From: Symsagittifera roscoffensis
Lineage: Eukaryota; Xenacoelomorpha; Acoela; Convolutidae
Direction: 5' to 3'
DNA: 64,000 nucleotides
NCBI RefSeq assembly: GCF_963678635.1
Contig: NC_087065.1
Coordinates: forward strand, 54,836,397 to 54,900,396
Of this stretch, positions 19,779-28,095 are shown piece by piece. The notes below the pieces were generated by a model. The model was not told where the DNA came from, made no database searches, and saw only the letters and a list, made by a program, of their open reading frames with translations. The translations under genes and the position numbers were made by a program. Each line of letters starts with the position of its first letter. Position 1 is the stretch's first letter.

Positions 19779-20220
19779 TTTTTCGTTCGATGACTGTTAA
19801 TATATAATTATTAATGTGTCGAATTGGTTGATTCCAATTGTATAAATGTACTGGTTTGTGTTTGTACTGCTTTTTTATTCTTCTTTTTCCTCTTTGTGAT
19901 GAATTTGAAGTTGTTTCTGAGTCAGAGAAATATAATTGATCGTGAATTGGGCAATTTTGATCTATTGATTCTTTTAGTTTGTAAAGTTCGTCTAAACTGT
20001 TGGTTTCTGATTCTGAAAATGCGTTTCGATTTTTTGAAAATCTTTTTCGTGTTATTTGTCTTTGTTTCGTTATTATTTTTCTTTTTAGTGTTTGTCGTTT
20101 TGTTCGAATGTATCCAACTGTTTGTGTATGAGGTGTGATTACAAGGTCGTATTTTTTGTTATCTATTTCACAATTGTGTAAAACGATTGTTTGTTTATTT
20201 CCTAGGTTTTTAAATGACAT
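19753..20220 (-). CDS. Very basic 155-aa ORF preceding Gag-Pol
   Basis: Starts with ATG, contains no stop and overlaps the Gag-Pol start by 26 bases in another frame. Residues 40-65 form an arginine/lysine-rich run (TKRQTLKRKII, then RQITRKRFSKNR). Two acidic serine clusters follow (FSESETNS and SDSETTSNSSQ) and then a second basic patch (RGKRRIKKQYKHK). The combination of arginine-rich motif and acidic serine sites is seen in nuclear RNA-binding regulators of complex retroviruses such as Rev and Rex. No homology to them is visible, so a regulatory or nucleic-acid-binding role is only an inference. Confidence 0.5.
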   Translation of the reverse strand: MSFKNLGNKQTIVLHNCEIDNKKYDLVITPHTQTVGYIRTKRQTLKRKIITKQRQITRKRFSKNRNAFSESETNSLDELYKLKESIDQNCPIHDQLYFSDSETTSNSSQRGKRRIKKQYKHKPVHLYNWNQPIRHINNYILTVIERKNELNAHSR

Positions 20221-21451
20221 AAGGTTTAGAATGACGGATGCAAAGGGTTGTTAAATGATTTCTATTTTCCTAAACTGTTAGTTCTTACGATTTTTTGGTT
20301 AGCTTAACCTGGGTCTATTTGTTCAGGGTTGGAGAGAAAAGTATATCGATTCCGAAGAATGATTTTTACTTTCTCGTGACTAGTATAAGCTAAGGTGTTA
20401 ACTTACTTAATCTTACTTAGGGGTAGTGATTGTGTTCAAGGGTTGGAGAATAGTAAATCGATCCACAAGGTTCAGGTATAATTAGAACGCGAGTAGTTCG
20501 TTAGATACTATTTTAAACTTACTAAGTCTAAGATTTATCCTGGGTCTGGTAAGAGGAGGGGTCAAGTGAAGGATGAATAACCGAAGTTCTTCACTGTTTA
20601 TCCTAATTTGAATGATTAGTTTTGTTTAAAAATTTCTATTAGTCTGGGGTCTTTAGAAAGGGTTGGGTAGTGAATCGACGTTTGAGGTCGTTAGACACTA
20701 ATTAAGTGGGTGGGGGAGAACAAAGTTGTTCTGTTTGATCCAAGGATAAGCCTTGATGATCAAGTTTGAAATTTAATTAAGTAGAAAATGATTTAAGATC
20801 CAAGGATAAGCCTTGATGATCTGATTTTAAATTAAGCGACTTTAAGTTTTAATAAAGTTTTAAATTTGTGTAAAGGAAGGATTTAGTGTTTTATGATGTT
20901 AGTGAGTTGATGATTGCTGTTATGTTTTAGGTGATGAAGCTGGAACAACAGGATGATTTATGATTACTAACCATTTATTGTCATGCTACTAATTTTTATT
21001 TTTATTTTCCAATAAATATTTTTCAAACATGTTTTGTATATTACTGCAGAGTTTTAGGAAAACGATCTTAGATCTTTTTATCAATCGTTATTGTATATTA
21101 ATAAATTTGTTTAGCGCCTGAAATGATTTTGAAGCGTAACTTCAAGGTTTTATGTTTGCAAATGGAAATCTAAATTCATTGCAAGTAGTATTCGAAATAT
21201 AAAAGTTTGTTCTGGCTTTTGCCGAACTATCATATAACTATACGGCAAGTTTCTACTTTGTCGTATGTCGTCTTTGGTTCGAGGTCTTCTTCCAATTCCG
21301 GGTAGTTCTGTTATGGTTCGGAATATTGGCTCTGATCTATTGAGTCGTAGAGACATTTCGATTAAATTATTGTCGTATAACATTTTTGTAAATGTTTTTG
21401 TCTAATTTCTAATCTATTTTGGTTAATTCTAATCTATTAAGGTCTTGTTCG
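20221..21451 (-). promoter_or_regulatory. 1.2-kb leader with internal repeats
   Basis: Untranslated leader between the primer-binding site and the first larger ORF. Three degenerate copies of a GGGTTGGAGAATAGTAAATCGA-like motif lie at 20321-20353, 20434-20465 and 20652-20680. A 25-bp sequence containing CAAGGATAAGCCTTGATGAT occurs twice exactly 60 bp apart (20737-20761 and 20797-20821). A GTAAGT on the element strand at 20406-20401 is a candidate splice donor for the downstream genes. Packaging or transport signals would be expected in this position. Confidence 0.45.
21150..21383 (-). CDS. Leader ORF, 77 aa
   Basis: The first ATG downstream of the primer-binding site, 69 bases from it. The predicted peptide has an Arg/Pro-rich centre (GIGRRPRTKDDIRQSR) and no recognisable domain. 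It could be a real small protein or an upstream ORF that lowers translation of what follows. No second copy is available for comparison. Confidence 0.25.
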   Translation of the reverse strand: MLYDNNLIEMSLRLNRSEPIFRTITELPGIGRRPRTKDDIRQSRNLPYSYMIVRQKPEQTFIFRILLAMNLDFHLQT

Positions 21452-21469
21452 AGACTTATGGTCGCACCA
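21452..21469 (-). promoter_or_regulatory. tRNA primer-binding site
   Basis: Two bases after the CA end of the 5' LTR the element strand reads TGGTGCGACCATAAGTCT. It starts with TGG, the complement of a tRNA 3' CCA end. This is the expected position and form of a primer-binding site and fixes 21472 as the LTR boundary. The tRNA species was not identified. Confidence 0.75.
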
Positions 21470-21736
21470 GATGAGTTAGGTCCGAAGTGTAACTCATAGA
21501 GTAATTTCGGATAGGGTACACCGTCTGCTCGTCACGCTATCTTATTTTCGGCCGGATAGATTCGTGCAACTTCTTAGTCTAATACCGATCCTAATCTTAC
21601 TCTTATACTATCTAGTCTCAGGTTGTTTAACTAGTCTCTGCTAGGCTCAATAGATCTAGGGTATACTGGTTTATTGCGGCTGCTGAAGTGCTCGGGAGAG
21701 TCCAACTAATTTCTAAGTTAAATTCAAATCTCTCTG

Positions 21737-21764
21737 GTGCTGAAATTACAAGTAACTTCAGCAC
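21737..21764. promoter_or_regulatory. Hairpin in the inverted-repeat arm
   Basis: GTGCTGAA and TTCAGCAC form a perfect 8-bp stem around a 12-base loop. It is present in both arms and in the second LTR copy. Confidence 0.6.
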
Positions 21765-21800
21765 TTACAAATAAGTGGGTTGTTAGTTAGATGGATCATG

Positions 21801-21857
21801 ATTGGTTAATATTAAATACTTTACATTGGTAAAACATTTAATTTATCCAATCATAAA
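21801..21857 (+). promoter_or_regulatory. CCAAT-box cluster before the antisense gene
   Basis: ATTGG at 21801 and 21825 and CCAAT at 21847 lie within 57 bases of the ATG. The opposite arm carries the same cluster pointing inward in the retroelement direction, so one promoter-like sequence could serve both strands. No transcription start is known. Confidence 0.35.
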
Positions 21858-23030
21858 ATGTGGTTTAGATCAGGAACAGCCCGTGAATACATCAACCACC
21901 CCAAGCATACTAACACAAAAGAATTTTTAGCCATCACCTTACCCTCATTCCCACAATACACCTTAAACACCCCCCATGACACTAACGAAACACGCAACTT
22001 CGTAGATGAATACGTTTTAATGCCTACTCTCTCTTGGACCTCATATTATCATTTCACTAACCCTCTTTGCTTACCTTTATCTAACACTCACATCGATATA
22101 GAGCGAAATACGGACATGCTATATCGACTCACTACACCACTAACCGCTAGACAATTTACTTACGTTGGATATAAAAAATCACTAAAAACACACACTGCAC
22201 CTAGAGCTAACGAATATACACTCGAATACTATGATCACAACATCATCAGAGCTAACCAAGATCAATTCTTAGACGACGATCGCTTCGCTAATCCACAAAT
22301 TACCGAGAAATTTTTCATCAAGACACCATATACATTCACACTAAACATCTTCGACCGAAAGTTTGATCACATTATTTCAGAAGCACTAACAGACACACAA
22401 GCATACGAAAGTTTTAAAGAACGCTTCCAAATATTTTCACTAACCTTTCATTTCCTTGCACCACACGAAAGAGATTTACACTGCTCACACGATATTATGT
22501 TGCGCACTAAACAAACCCACACATATAGTTATTATCGTTTCATCCAAAATCACTTTGACCTACACACACCCTCTAGACAACCACACCATCGTTTTCAATT
22601 CATTAATTCCAAATACACTTCACCATTTTTCCTAAATTTCACATATTGTATTAAAGACACTAACCTCCATGGTATTCTTCGTAATTATGACCCCATAACC
22701 CAAATGTACATCTTCTGTCCCATTACCAAAACCTTCAACGCCGAAGAATCCCGACCCTTCCTTATCCCGCACGAGTTTGTACAACCCATAGAAATCCCAA
22801 TTTTAGAATTCATCCACAACACTAAATTCAATCACAAATTATATAACTTAATCCAAAACACACCTTATGAGTTTGCAGTTGGCACTGAAGAACTAACCAC
22901 TATTAAGGCACTTCAATTGCTTTGGCCACTGCTTCAGACTAAAAATATCATCCGCATCTTAGCTAAACTACTAACAACTTCAGAACTAATTCACGACATC
23001 TTCCCCCACGGTTTTTTCCCCGACGACTAA
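21858..23030 (+). CDS. 390-aa antisense LTR protein of unknown function
   Basis: The ORF runs opposite to the retroelement. Its ATG lies inside the inverted-repeat arm (ATG TGG TTT). I recognise no family, signal peptide or membrane span. The protein is rich in aromatic residues, His, Thr and Asn, with short segments such as MLRTKQTHTYSYYRFIQNHF and YDPITQMYIFCPITK and a hydrophobic helical C-terminal part (TIKALQLLWPLLQTKNIIRI). The second LTR copy (63415-64000) shows, over about 190 comparable codons, 12 synonymous and 2 conservative amino-acid changes, plus one 1-base indel near the end. That is strong evidence of coding constraint. The stop is followed after three bases by a perfect splice donor. 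A role in regulating the element or countering host defence is possible but unsupported. Confidence 0.8.
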   Translation: MWFRSGTAREYINHPKHTNTKEFLAITLPSFPQYTLNTPHDTNETRNFVDEYVLMPTLSWTSYYHFTNPLCLPLSNTHIDIERNTDMLYRLTTPLTARQFTYVGYKKSLKTHTAPRANEYTLEYYDHNIIRANQDQFLDDDRFANPQITEKFFIKTPYTFTLNIFDRKFDHIISEALTDTQAYESFKERFQIFSLTFHFLAPHERDLHCSHDIMLRTKQTHTYSYYRFIQNHFDLHTPSRQPHHRFQFINSKYTSPFFLNFTYCIKDTNLHGILRNYDPITQMYIFCPITKTFNAEESRPFLIPHEFVQPIEIPILEFIHNTKFNHKLYNLIQNTPYEFAVGTEELTTIKALQLLWPLLQTKNIIRILAKLLTTSELIHDIFPHGFFPDD

Positions 23031-23033
23031 CAG

Positions 23034-23112
23034 GTAAGTATGAATTAAATGAATATAACTAACTAATTAAAATATTAAAAAACTCACCATACTTTATTCA
23101 TGTTTTCTTTAG
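23034..23112 (+). other. 79-bp intron after the antisense stop codon
   Basis: CAG|GTAAGT begins three bases after TAA, and a pyrimidine-rich TTTTCTTTAG ends 79 bp later. Both sites persist in the second LTR copy (TTTTCCTTAG) although the intervening sequence has diverged. A junction this close to the stop would not be expected to trigger nonsense-mediated decay. Confidence 0.55.
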
Positions 23113-23159
23113 ATTTTTAGCCTTCATCCGACGATCAACTACAAAAACCACAAAAGACA

Positions 23160-23165
23160 AATAAA
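23160..23165 (+). terminator. Poly(A) signal of the antisense gene
   Basis: AATAAA, 48 bases downstream of the intron acceptor, is conserved in the second LTR copy despite substitutions on both sides. Confidence 0.45.
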
Positions 23166-24654
23166 AATCACAAATTTCATCAAACAGATTTCAAAAATTC
23201 TATTAATCTCTTACACTTATAAATTTATAAATTTAATACCAATGCAGTAAATTCATTTCTAAAAATTTTCCCCACAAGCAGTAAATCTAATTATGATGAA
23301 AATTTGTATCTTAATATTCCCCCATGACTAGCAGTAAATTTCTAAATTCTATGTAGTAAATTAATAAAATGCAATTGCAGTACTAACCTTTTGATATTTT
23401 CATTCATTCGCACAGAAATTCTATCCACACTCGCACAGCTCGCCCACGAAGAATTGTTTAAAATAATGAATTTCAGTTTCAAGTTTTCACACTCAACAAC
23501 TCTAACATATAATAACATGTTTCAAACTTTCCTTTAACCCGGTTGGAAAGGAATCATATACTAAACAAAACTAACCAACGCAGCTTACTAAAAACCACAA
23601 ATCATAGAATAACAGCATGACTAAGAAAAGGAAACCAACGGTACCCAAACCGGATTAACCCAGTTTAAAACTGGATAATTTATTCTTTTGAAGACTATTA
23701 TAAAGTCTAAGAAAGAAATAATAAAACACAAAAAAGTCAAAAGACAAACCCATACCACAAACAATTTGCTTTTTGGAAAAAGTACATAACCAACAAGACA
23801 TAAGTAAGACCACAACAAACCCAACATAAAACGTTGTCACATAACAGGACCCCTCACAAAAACCGCATGAAATCATACTCCCACTCCTGGCCTAACCCAC
23901 CAGGAAGGACGTCCTGAGCATGCTCTATAGCCGGCCTAACCCACCGCGCTACATCCACGCTTTGTGACCACACCACTATTTTTAATAAGAGCTATTCAAG
24001 TGTGAGTAACTCTTCAAAATAACCGAACTAAAACAAAAAGCTTTTGTGAAAACAACTAACTAAAATCATTATTAAAAAATATTAAACTAATAAAAGTTTT
24101 ATAAAATGTAAAATCACATGATGCAATATATAGATCAGAATACAACACCAAGGACGAACATCAAAAGACAAGACGACCTCACTACACTCGAGAGAGAATG
24201 ACCAACTACAATCGATATGCCGCTCACAATCACAACTCAAAGGATTTAGAGTACGACTTGACCTCGCAGAAAAGGACTTCATTGAACTAGACCAATGACC
24301 ACCTCGATGTTCAAGTATACGTACAGATCCGAATAACCAGGCATCCCCTCCACGCACAATCTCCACGCCATTCCCAAACTAGATCATACACAAAAGAAGT
24401 TCTCCACGCAGAACAGAAAAACCTGACATAGCAAACCATTCTGAAATCAGATTTGAGTTTGTTGCAAAGACGTAGTCGTTGTCACTAGAAGACACAACGT
24501 CTTATGTCTCTAACTCCAGCTTCCTGGAACTTCCCTAACAAAAGAGGAAACGGAAGAAAATTATGATGTTCGCCAAAAACAAACGTCCATCATCCATCCT
24601 TCGAATTGCAGAAGAACTATTCTAAAAAACTCTGTAAAACCCGGATGGGTGGAA
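23166..24654 (-). other. Non-coding LTR interior
   Basis: Open frames on the element strand at 24082-24366 and 23621-23827 also occur in the second copy, but their differences are mostly amino-acid changing, so they are not treated as genes. Around 23880-23970 the element strand reads TGTAGCGCGGTGGGTTAGGCC and soon afterwards GGTGGGTTAGGCCAGG, a tRNA A-box-like repeated motif. Confidence 0.5.
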
Positions 24655-25057
24655 CCTGATCTAAACTACATTTTATGATTGGATAAATTAAATGTTTTAC
24701 CAATGTAAAGTATTTAATATTAACCAATCATGATCCATCTAACTAACAACCCACTTATTTGTAAGTGCTGAAGTTACTTGTAATTTCAGCACCAGAGAGA
24801 TTTGAATTTAACTTAGAAATTAGTTGGACTCTCCCGAGCACTTCAGCAGCCGCAATAAACCAGTATACCCTAGATCTATTGAGCCTAGCAGAGACTAGTT
24901 AAACAACCTGAGACTAGATAGTATAAGAGTAAGATTAGGATCGGTATTAGACTAAGAAGTTGCACGAATCTATCCGGCCGAAAATAAGATAGCGTGACGA
25001 GCAGACGGTGTACCCTATCCGAAATTACTCTATGAGTTACACTTCGGACCTAACTCA
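24655..25057 (-). repeat. Inverted-repeat arm, outer side of the LTR
   Basis: Reverse complement of 21472-21874 with a single mismatch. In this arm the inward ATG is followed directly by TAG, so no protein can start from it. The second LTR copy has the same TAG at the equivalent position. Confidence 0.9.
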
Positions 25058-25061
25058 GTAG
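25058..25061. repeat. Right target-site duplication GTAG
   Basis: Matches 5939-5942 exactly and directly follows the terminal CA of the element. Confidence 0.85.
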
Positions 25062-25171
25062 TCAAAGAAAATATCTCAAGAATTTCTGAATTTCAAATAT
25101 CAAACTATTTTACTCTTCATATCACTTGCCTGCGCGTATTGCTAGCTTACAATGTTATCAACCTTTCTTAG

Positions 25172-25290
25172 GTACTCTACTGGTGACCAGAAGTGGATCC
25201 TACTCGAATGGCGCTCAATCGCAAGGGGCCAATGAAGAGTCCACGAGTGACAGACAGTTTCTAGTGCTCACATCTGACAAAGAGGCGAAG
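25172..25290 (+). CDS. STXBP5: Tomosyn exon, DRQFLVLTSDKEAK
   Basis: Encodes LLVTRSGSYSNGAQSQG and EESTSDRQFLVLTSDKEAK, corresponding to the family segment ending QYAVICSEKQAK. The acceptor is CCTTTCTTAG and the donor GAAG|GTCTCT. The first two bases complete the glycine codon split with the exon at 5228, and the exon ends on a codon boundary. It lies only 115 bases downstream of the retroelement end. Confidence 0.9.
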
Positions 25291-25596
25291 GTCTCTTTTA
25301 TTTTTAATTCCCTTCATATAAACTGTTTTTTTTTCAGATTCAAAGAATCTATGGGCTCATTTTCACCGTTCCTCCACATTGAAATTTTTCCGGGAGATAT
25401 TTACCCTGCAGCTTTTCCCGTTTTTGTATCAATTTTATATGGTGATGCTATTAACTCTAAATGTGTGATAAAAAGATGTGAATATGCAGAGAAATGTTGT
25501 TGAGAGTTTTTAGATGGTTTATCTCACAAATTTCATCAAATTTGTCTTAGATCAAGCCTAAAGAAATTTGAGAAGTTCAGTGTGTTCCAATTTCAG

Positions 25597-25687
25597 GTGG
25601 TCTCTCTTCCGTCTCAAAACGTTGTTTTCAGACAGAAACTCACAGAAACTTCCTACATTGTCAGGGCAGATCCCATTATTCTATCTG
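25597..25687 (+). CDS. STXBP5: Tomosyn exon, VVSLPSQNVVFRQKLTETSY
   Basis: Thirty codons plus one base encode VVSLPSQNVVFRQKLTETSY and IVRADPIILSG. The vertebrate counterpart is VISLPTQNCAYKQNITETSF followed by VLRGDIVALS. The acceptor is CCAATTTCAG and the donor TCTG|GTATGC. The frame joins the neighbours without a gap. Confidence 0.93.
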
Positions 25688-26727
25688 GTATGCCTATATA
25701 CGTTTTCTCTACATCAATTTTTGTTGGTTGATTAACATATGTTCAAAGAAAACTGAAGATGAAAATATGTGTTGTTTTTTTCCTCTCTTCTACCCGTGTT
25801 CAATTTTTTCAATTAATTGTTATTTTTTTGCAGTTTGAAACAAGACTTTTGCTAACAAAATCACATTCACGGTTCTTGTTGTTTTTTTTTCGGCAAAATT
25901 TAACAATTTATTGCTTTGAATAATTTTTCATCTTCTATTCAGGCAAATTGTTCCGATTTTGATTATAGCTTTCGAAATTTTTTTCTTGGTTGATTGAAGG
26001 CTATTAAACGCCATATTTTATTTTCGACTTAATGATCACAAGAAATGTTCATATTGTGTTGTTATTTTTGAAGTAAAATTTCTCAAAATTTATATATTTT
26101 GAGTTTTGGCGTTTATATAATAAAAATGATAAATTTGCAACCGGACTTAGATAAAGGAAGTTAGTTTTCTATTACCCTTTGCACGGTTGATGGCTCAGTT
26201 TTTCGGCAAATTATTTGATCAGTCATACGGTATAAGATATATCAGCTTATTCATCGTGCGGCGATGCCTGTATTTAATATGCATGTTTTTTTTTGAACGA
26301 AATCGATCTAGCTGTTTATTCGAGTGATATGTAATCCGGGGACTTGGAGTCAAATCTGTGTACCTAGTGGGTTTCAAGCTCTTTTTGGCCTCTTGTGTAT
26401 GCCATGTGTAACGTTATAGTTGTTCGCATGATGGTTTTGAAAATTGCCCATTTGTCGGTTTGCTGGTATAAAATATGCGCGTTTTGCACCTATCTATGCT
26501 GCTCAACATGTAAACGCGAACTATCATGCCCTCTTATTAAAAAATTTGAATTGTGGCAAGCTTATTGGTTCAAATAATTGTTCCCTACATGACTCAAATC
26601 ACTTTTTTTCAGTACGTTTTTTGTTATGGTTTCTTTTTTAGGGCATTGTTTTTTTGATTCCTTTTTTGAGAGTCAATAAACGATTTCAGACTCTTGTGTA
26701 GATCGCATTGATTTTTTTTTGTTTTTT

Positions 26728-26990
26728 AATTTTCAGATTTGCCAGAGAAATCAAAATTTTACTTATTGATTCAGTTTTCTCAAATTGGGTTAATGTTATC
26801 AAAAAAAAGCCAATGATAAATAGTTCTCAAAAATCAAAGAGCTTTAAGGGCATCTTTTTTTTCTTTGAAGTTCAAAAGTTGAGTTTTGCTTAAAAAAAAC
26901 AAGTCATTGTTTTTTTATTACTTGCGTTCATTGACTCTTTTCCAAAAATTGTTTTTCAATTGGCCTTTTTTACTATGACTGTCGAATAAG
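26728..26990 (+). repeat. Copy of the interspersed CCCAGCGGAATAAAAA family
   Basis: Reads, in order: TTTTCAGATTTGCCAGAG, TTACTTATTGATTCAG, TTTTCTCAAATTGGGTTAAT, a TCTCAAAAATCAAAGAGCTTT block, then CTTGCGTTCATTGACTCTT. The same ordered blocks recur across the locus, always on the + strand. Confidence 0.6.
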
Positions 26991-27084
26991 CATAATTTCT
27001 ATTTTTTCGTTCAGATATTTTTATCACACTACGCAGAAAAAAATTAACTTTAATTTGAAAAAAAAATTGTTTTTTTTTTCAAGA

Positions 27085-27265
27085 CTGGTCGGAACCTGGG
27101 GCAGATTTAGAGATGAGGTACCTTTGTTATATTTTGAGATATCCCTTTTTGGCTGACTGACCCTAAAAGTTTTTCTGAAGGCGTCTTCGGCTCCAAAGTG
27201 TACTAATTTTGAGGGGGGAGCGCGCGCCAAAAACCGCGAGTTTTTTTGTCAAAATTTTGGTCGAT
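27085..27265 (+). repeat. Fragment related to the sequence at 38868-39000
   Basis: Shares a TGTACTAATTT block, a G-run followed by GCGCGCGCC, and CGCGAGTTTTTTTG with the stretch before the poly-C tract at 39160. Both look like remnants of one transposon family. Confidence 0.35.
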
Positions 27266-27589
27266 ACCTTCTGTGCTATTTGCACAGTAACCGGCTATCC
27301 TTGTTATCTTTCTGCAAAGTGTTAATGAAGGAAGCGCTATTTTTTTGTTTCACGCTCTTGTTTGATTTGCGGTTTGACTTTCGATTTTTATTTTCATTGC
27401 ACAACGGAGAGCAAACTTTGCTCTCCAACAACAACAGTTCAAGTAGCCAGAAAAAACGTACAGGACTTTTATTTGCGAAAAGCGGGTTTTAAAGAGTAAT
27501 AAAAAAAGCTACTTATTTGCCCACTTTTGAAAGTCGATGCACGCAATGAAGACTCTTATAAAATCTGATCAGGCTGAAATTTGATATTT

Positions 27590-27965
27590 TTTTGCGGTTT
27601 GATTTTTGAGTTCTGTCAAGTTCACTGCGTTTCCTTGGTTAAATGGAAGGCAAACTCGACTTTCGAACAGCAAATGTGTTAAGCTAAAAACAAAAAAACC
27701 AGAGTGACTTCTAGTATCGAAAAAGGATTTTTATTTTCAGGTATCCCAGCGAATAAAAAATTGATCCAGTTTTTTCAATTTGGATTTATTTTATCGAAAA
27801 AGTCTATCATAAATTGTTCTAGAAATTCGAACATCTTTAGACCCTCTTCTTGTTTTTTTTTTGAAATTCGAAAGTTTTTCAAAAACAAGTCTGTATTTTT
27901 ATCTACTTGCCTTCATTGACTCTTTTCCAGCTGTTACTTGGCTAGGTTTTTTTAATTGGGTTAGT
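27590..27965 (+). repeat. Fuller copy of the interspersed + strand family
   Basis: Includes the upstream half (TTTGCGGTTTGATTTTTGAG, GGAAGGCAAACTCGACT, CGAACAGCAAATGTGTTAAG) and the downstream half ending in CTTGCCTTCATTGACTCTTT. The full unit is therefore about 350-450 bp. Confidence 0.6.
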
Positions 27966-28095
27966 TTCATGGAAAATGGCAATCTTTTAAGTTTCTCGAA
28001 ATTCAACTTTCATGTTACAAATGTTACGCAAAACTTTAGATTTTTTTTTCGTTGATTTACATTTTTCCAAATGTCTGTATGTTTTATTCTTTCAG

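Larger units (their letters stand above)
21472..21874 (+). repeat. Inverted-repeat arm, PBS side of the LTR
   Basis: Identical to the reverse complement of 24655-25057 at 402 of 403 bases. The only difference, at 21862, makes codon 2 of the antisense ORF TGG here and TAG in the other arm. The arm contains a perfect hairpin GTGCTGAA/TTCAGCAC (21737-21764), three CCAAT-type boxes (21801-21805, 21825-21829 and 21847-21851) and the ATG at 21858. Read on the other strand, AATAAA at 21675-21670 is a candidate retroelement poly(A) signal. Confidence 0.9.
5943..25057 (-). mobile_element. 19.1-kb env-bearing Ty3/gypsy retrovirus-like element
   Basis: The unit starts TGAGTTAGG, ends CCTAACTCA and is flanked by GTAG on both sides, so the whole 19,115 bp integrated as one piece. 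In minus-strand order it holds the 5' LTR, primer-binding site, leader, 155-aa ORF, Gag-Pol, a 62-aa ORF, a 377-codon frame, a glycoprotein split by a stop, a 227-aa ORF and a truncated 3' LTR. Protease-RT-RNase H-integrase order places it with Metaviridae (Ty3/gypsy). The intact 2743-codon Gag-Pol and 100% identity between the 201-bp 3' remnant and the matching end of the 5' LTR point to recent insertion. Its size, extra genes and an antisense gene in the LTR set it apart from ordinary gypsy elements. Confidence 0.9.
21472..25057 (-). repeat. 5' LTR, 3586 bp, with inverted ends and an antisense gene
   Basis: The element strand runs from TG (25057) to CA (21472), followed after two bases by the primer-binding site. 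Both ends of the LTR are one 403-bp sequence in opposite orientation. The interior carries the 390-aa gene on the + strand (21858-23030) and about 1.5 kb without a convincing ORF. A second copy starts at 61396. Treating this as a separate inverted-repeat transposon fails, because its own flanks (CAGA and GTAG) do not match. Confidence 0.8.

Noticed and set aside
21441-21469. An extended tRNA T-arm match beyond the primer-binding site (GTTCGAG)
   Set aside because: The bases that would form the T stem do not pair, so the extra similarity is probably chance.
23621-23827. 68-aa hydrophobic sense ORF in the LTR
   Set aside because: Short, and its few differences from the second copy change amino acids; there is no evidence of constraint.
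24082-24366. 94-aa sense ORF in the LTR, also open in the second copy
   Set aside because: Differences between copies are mostly amino-acid changing (about 9 in 85 residues), unlike the antisense gene.
21472-25057. A stand-alone DNA transposon with 403-bp terminal inverted repeats inserted next to a retroelement
   Set aside because: Its immediate flanks do not form a duplication, whereas 5939-5942 and 25058-25061 do for the whole 19.1 kb, and a primer-binding site directly adjoins 21472.
5943-25057. Maverick/Polinton identity because of size and inverted ends
   Set aside because: No protein-primed polymerase, packaging ATPase or capsid genes; the coding content is Gag-Pol plus env, with a 4-bp target duplication.
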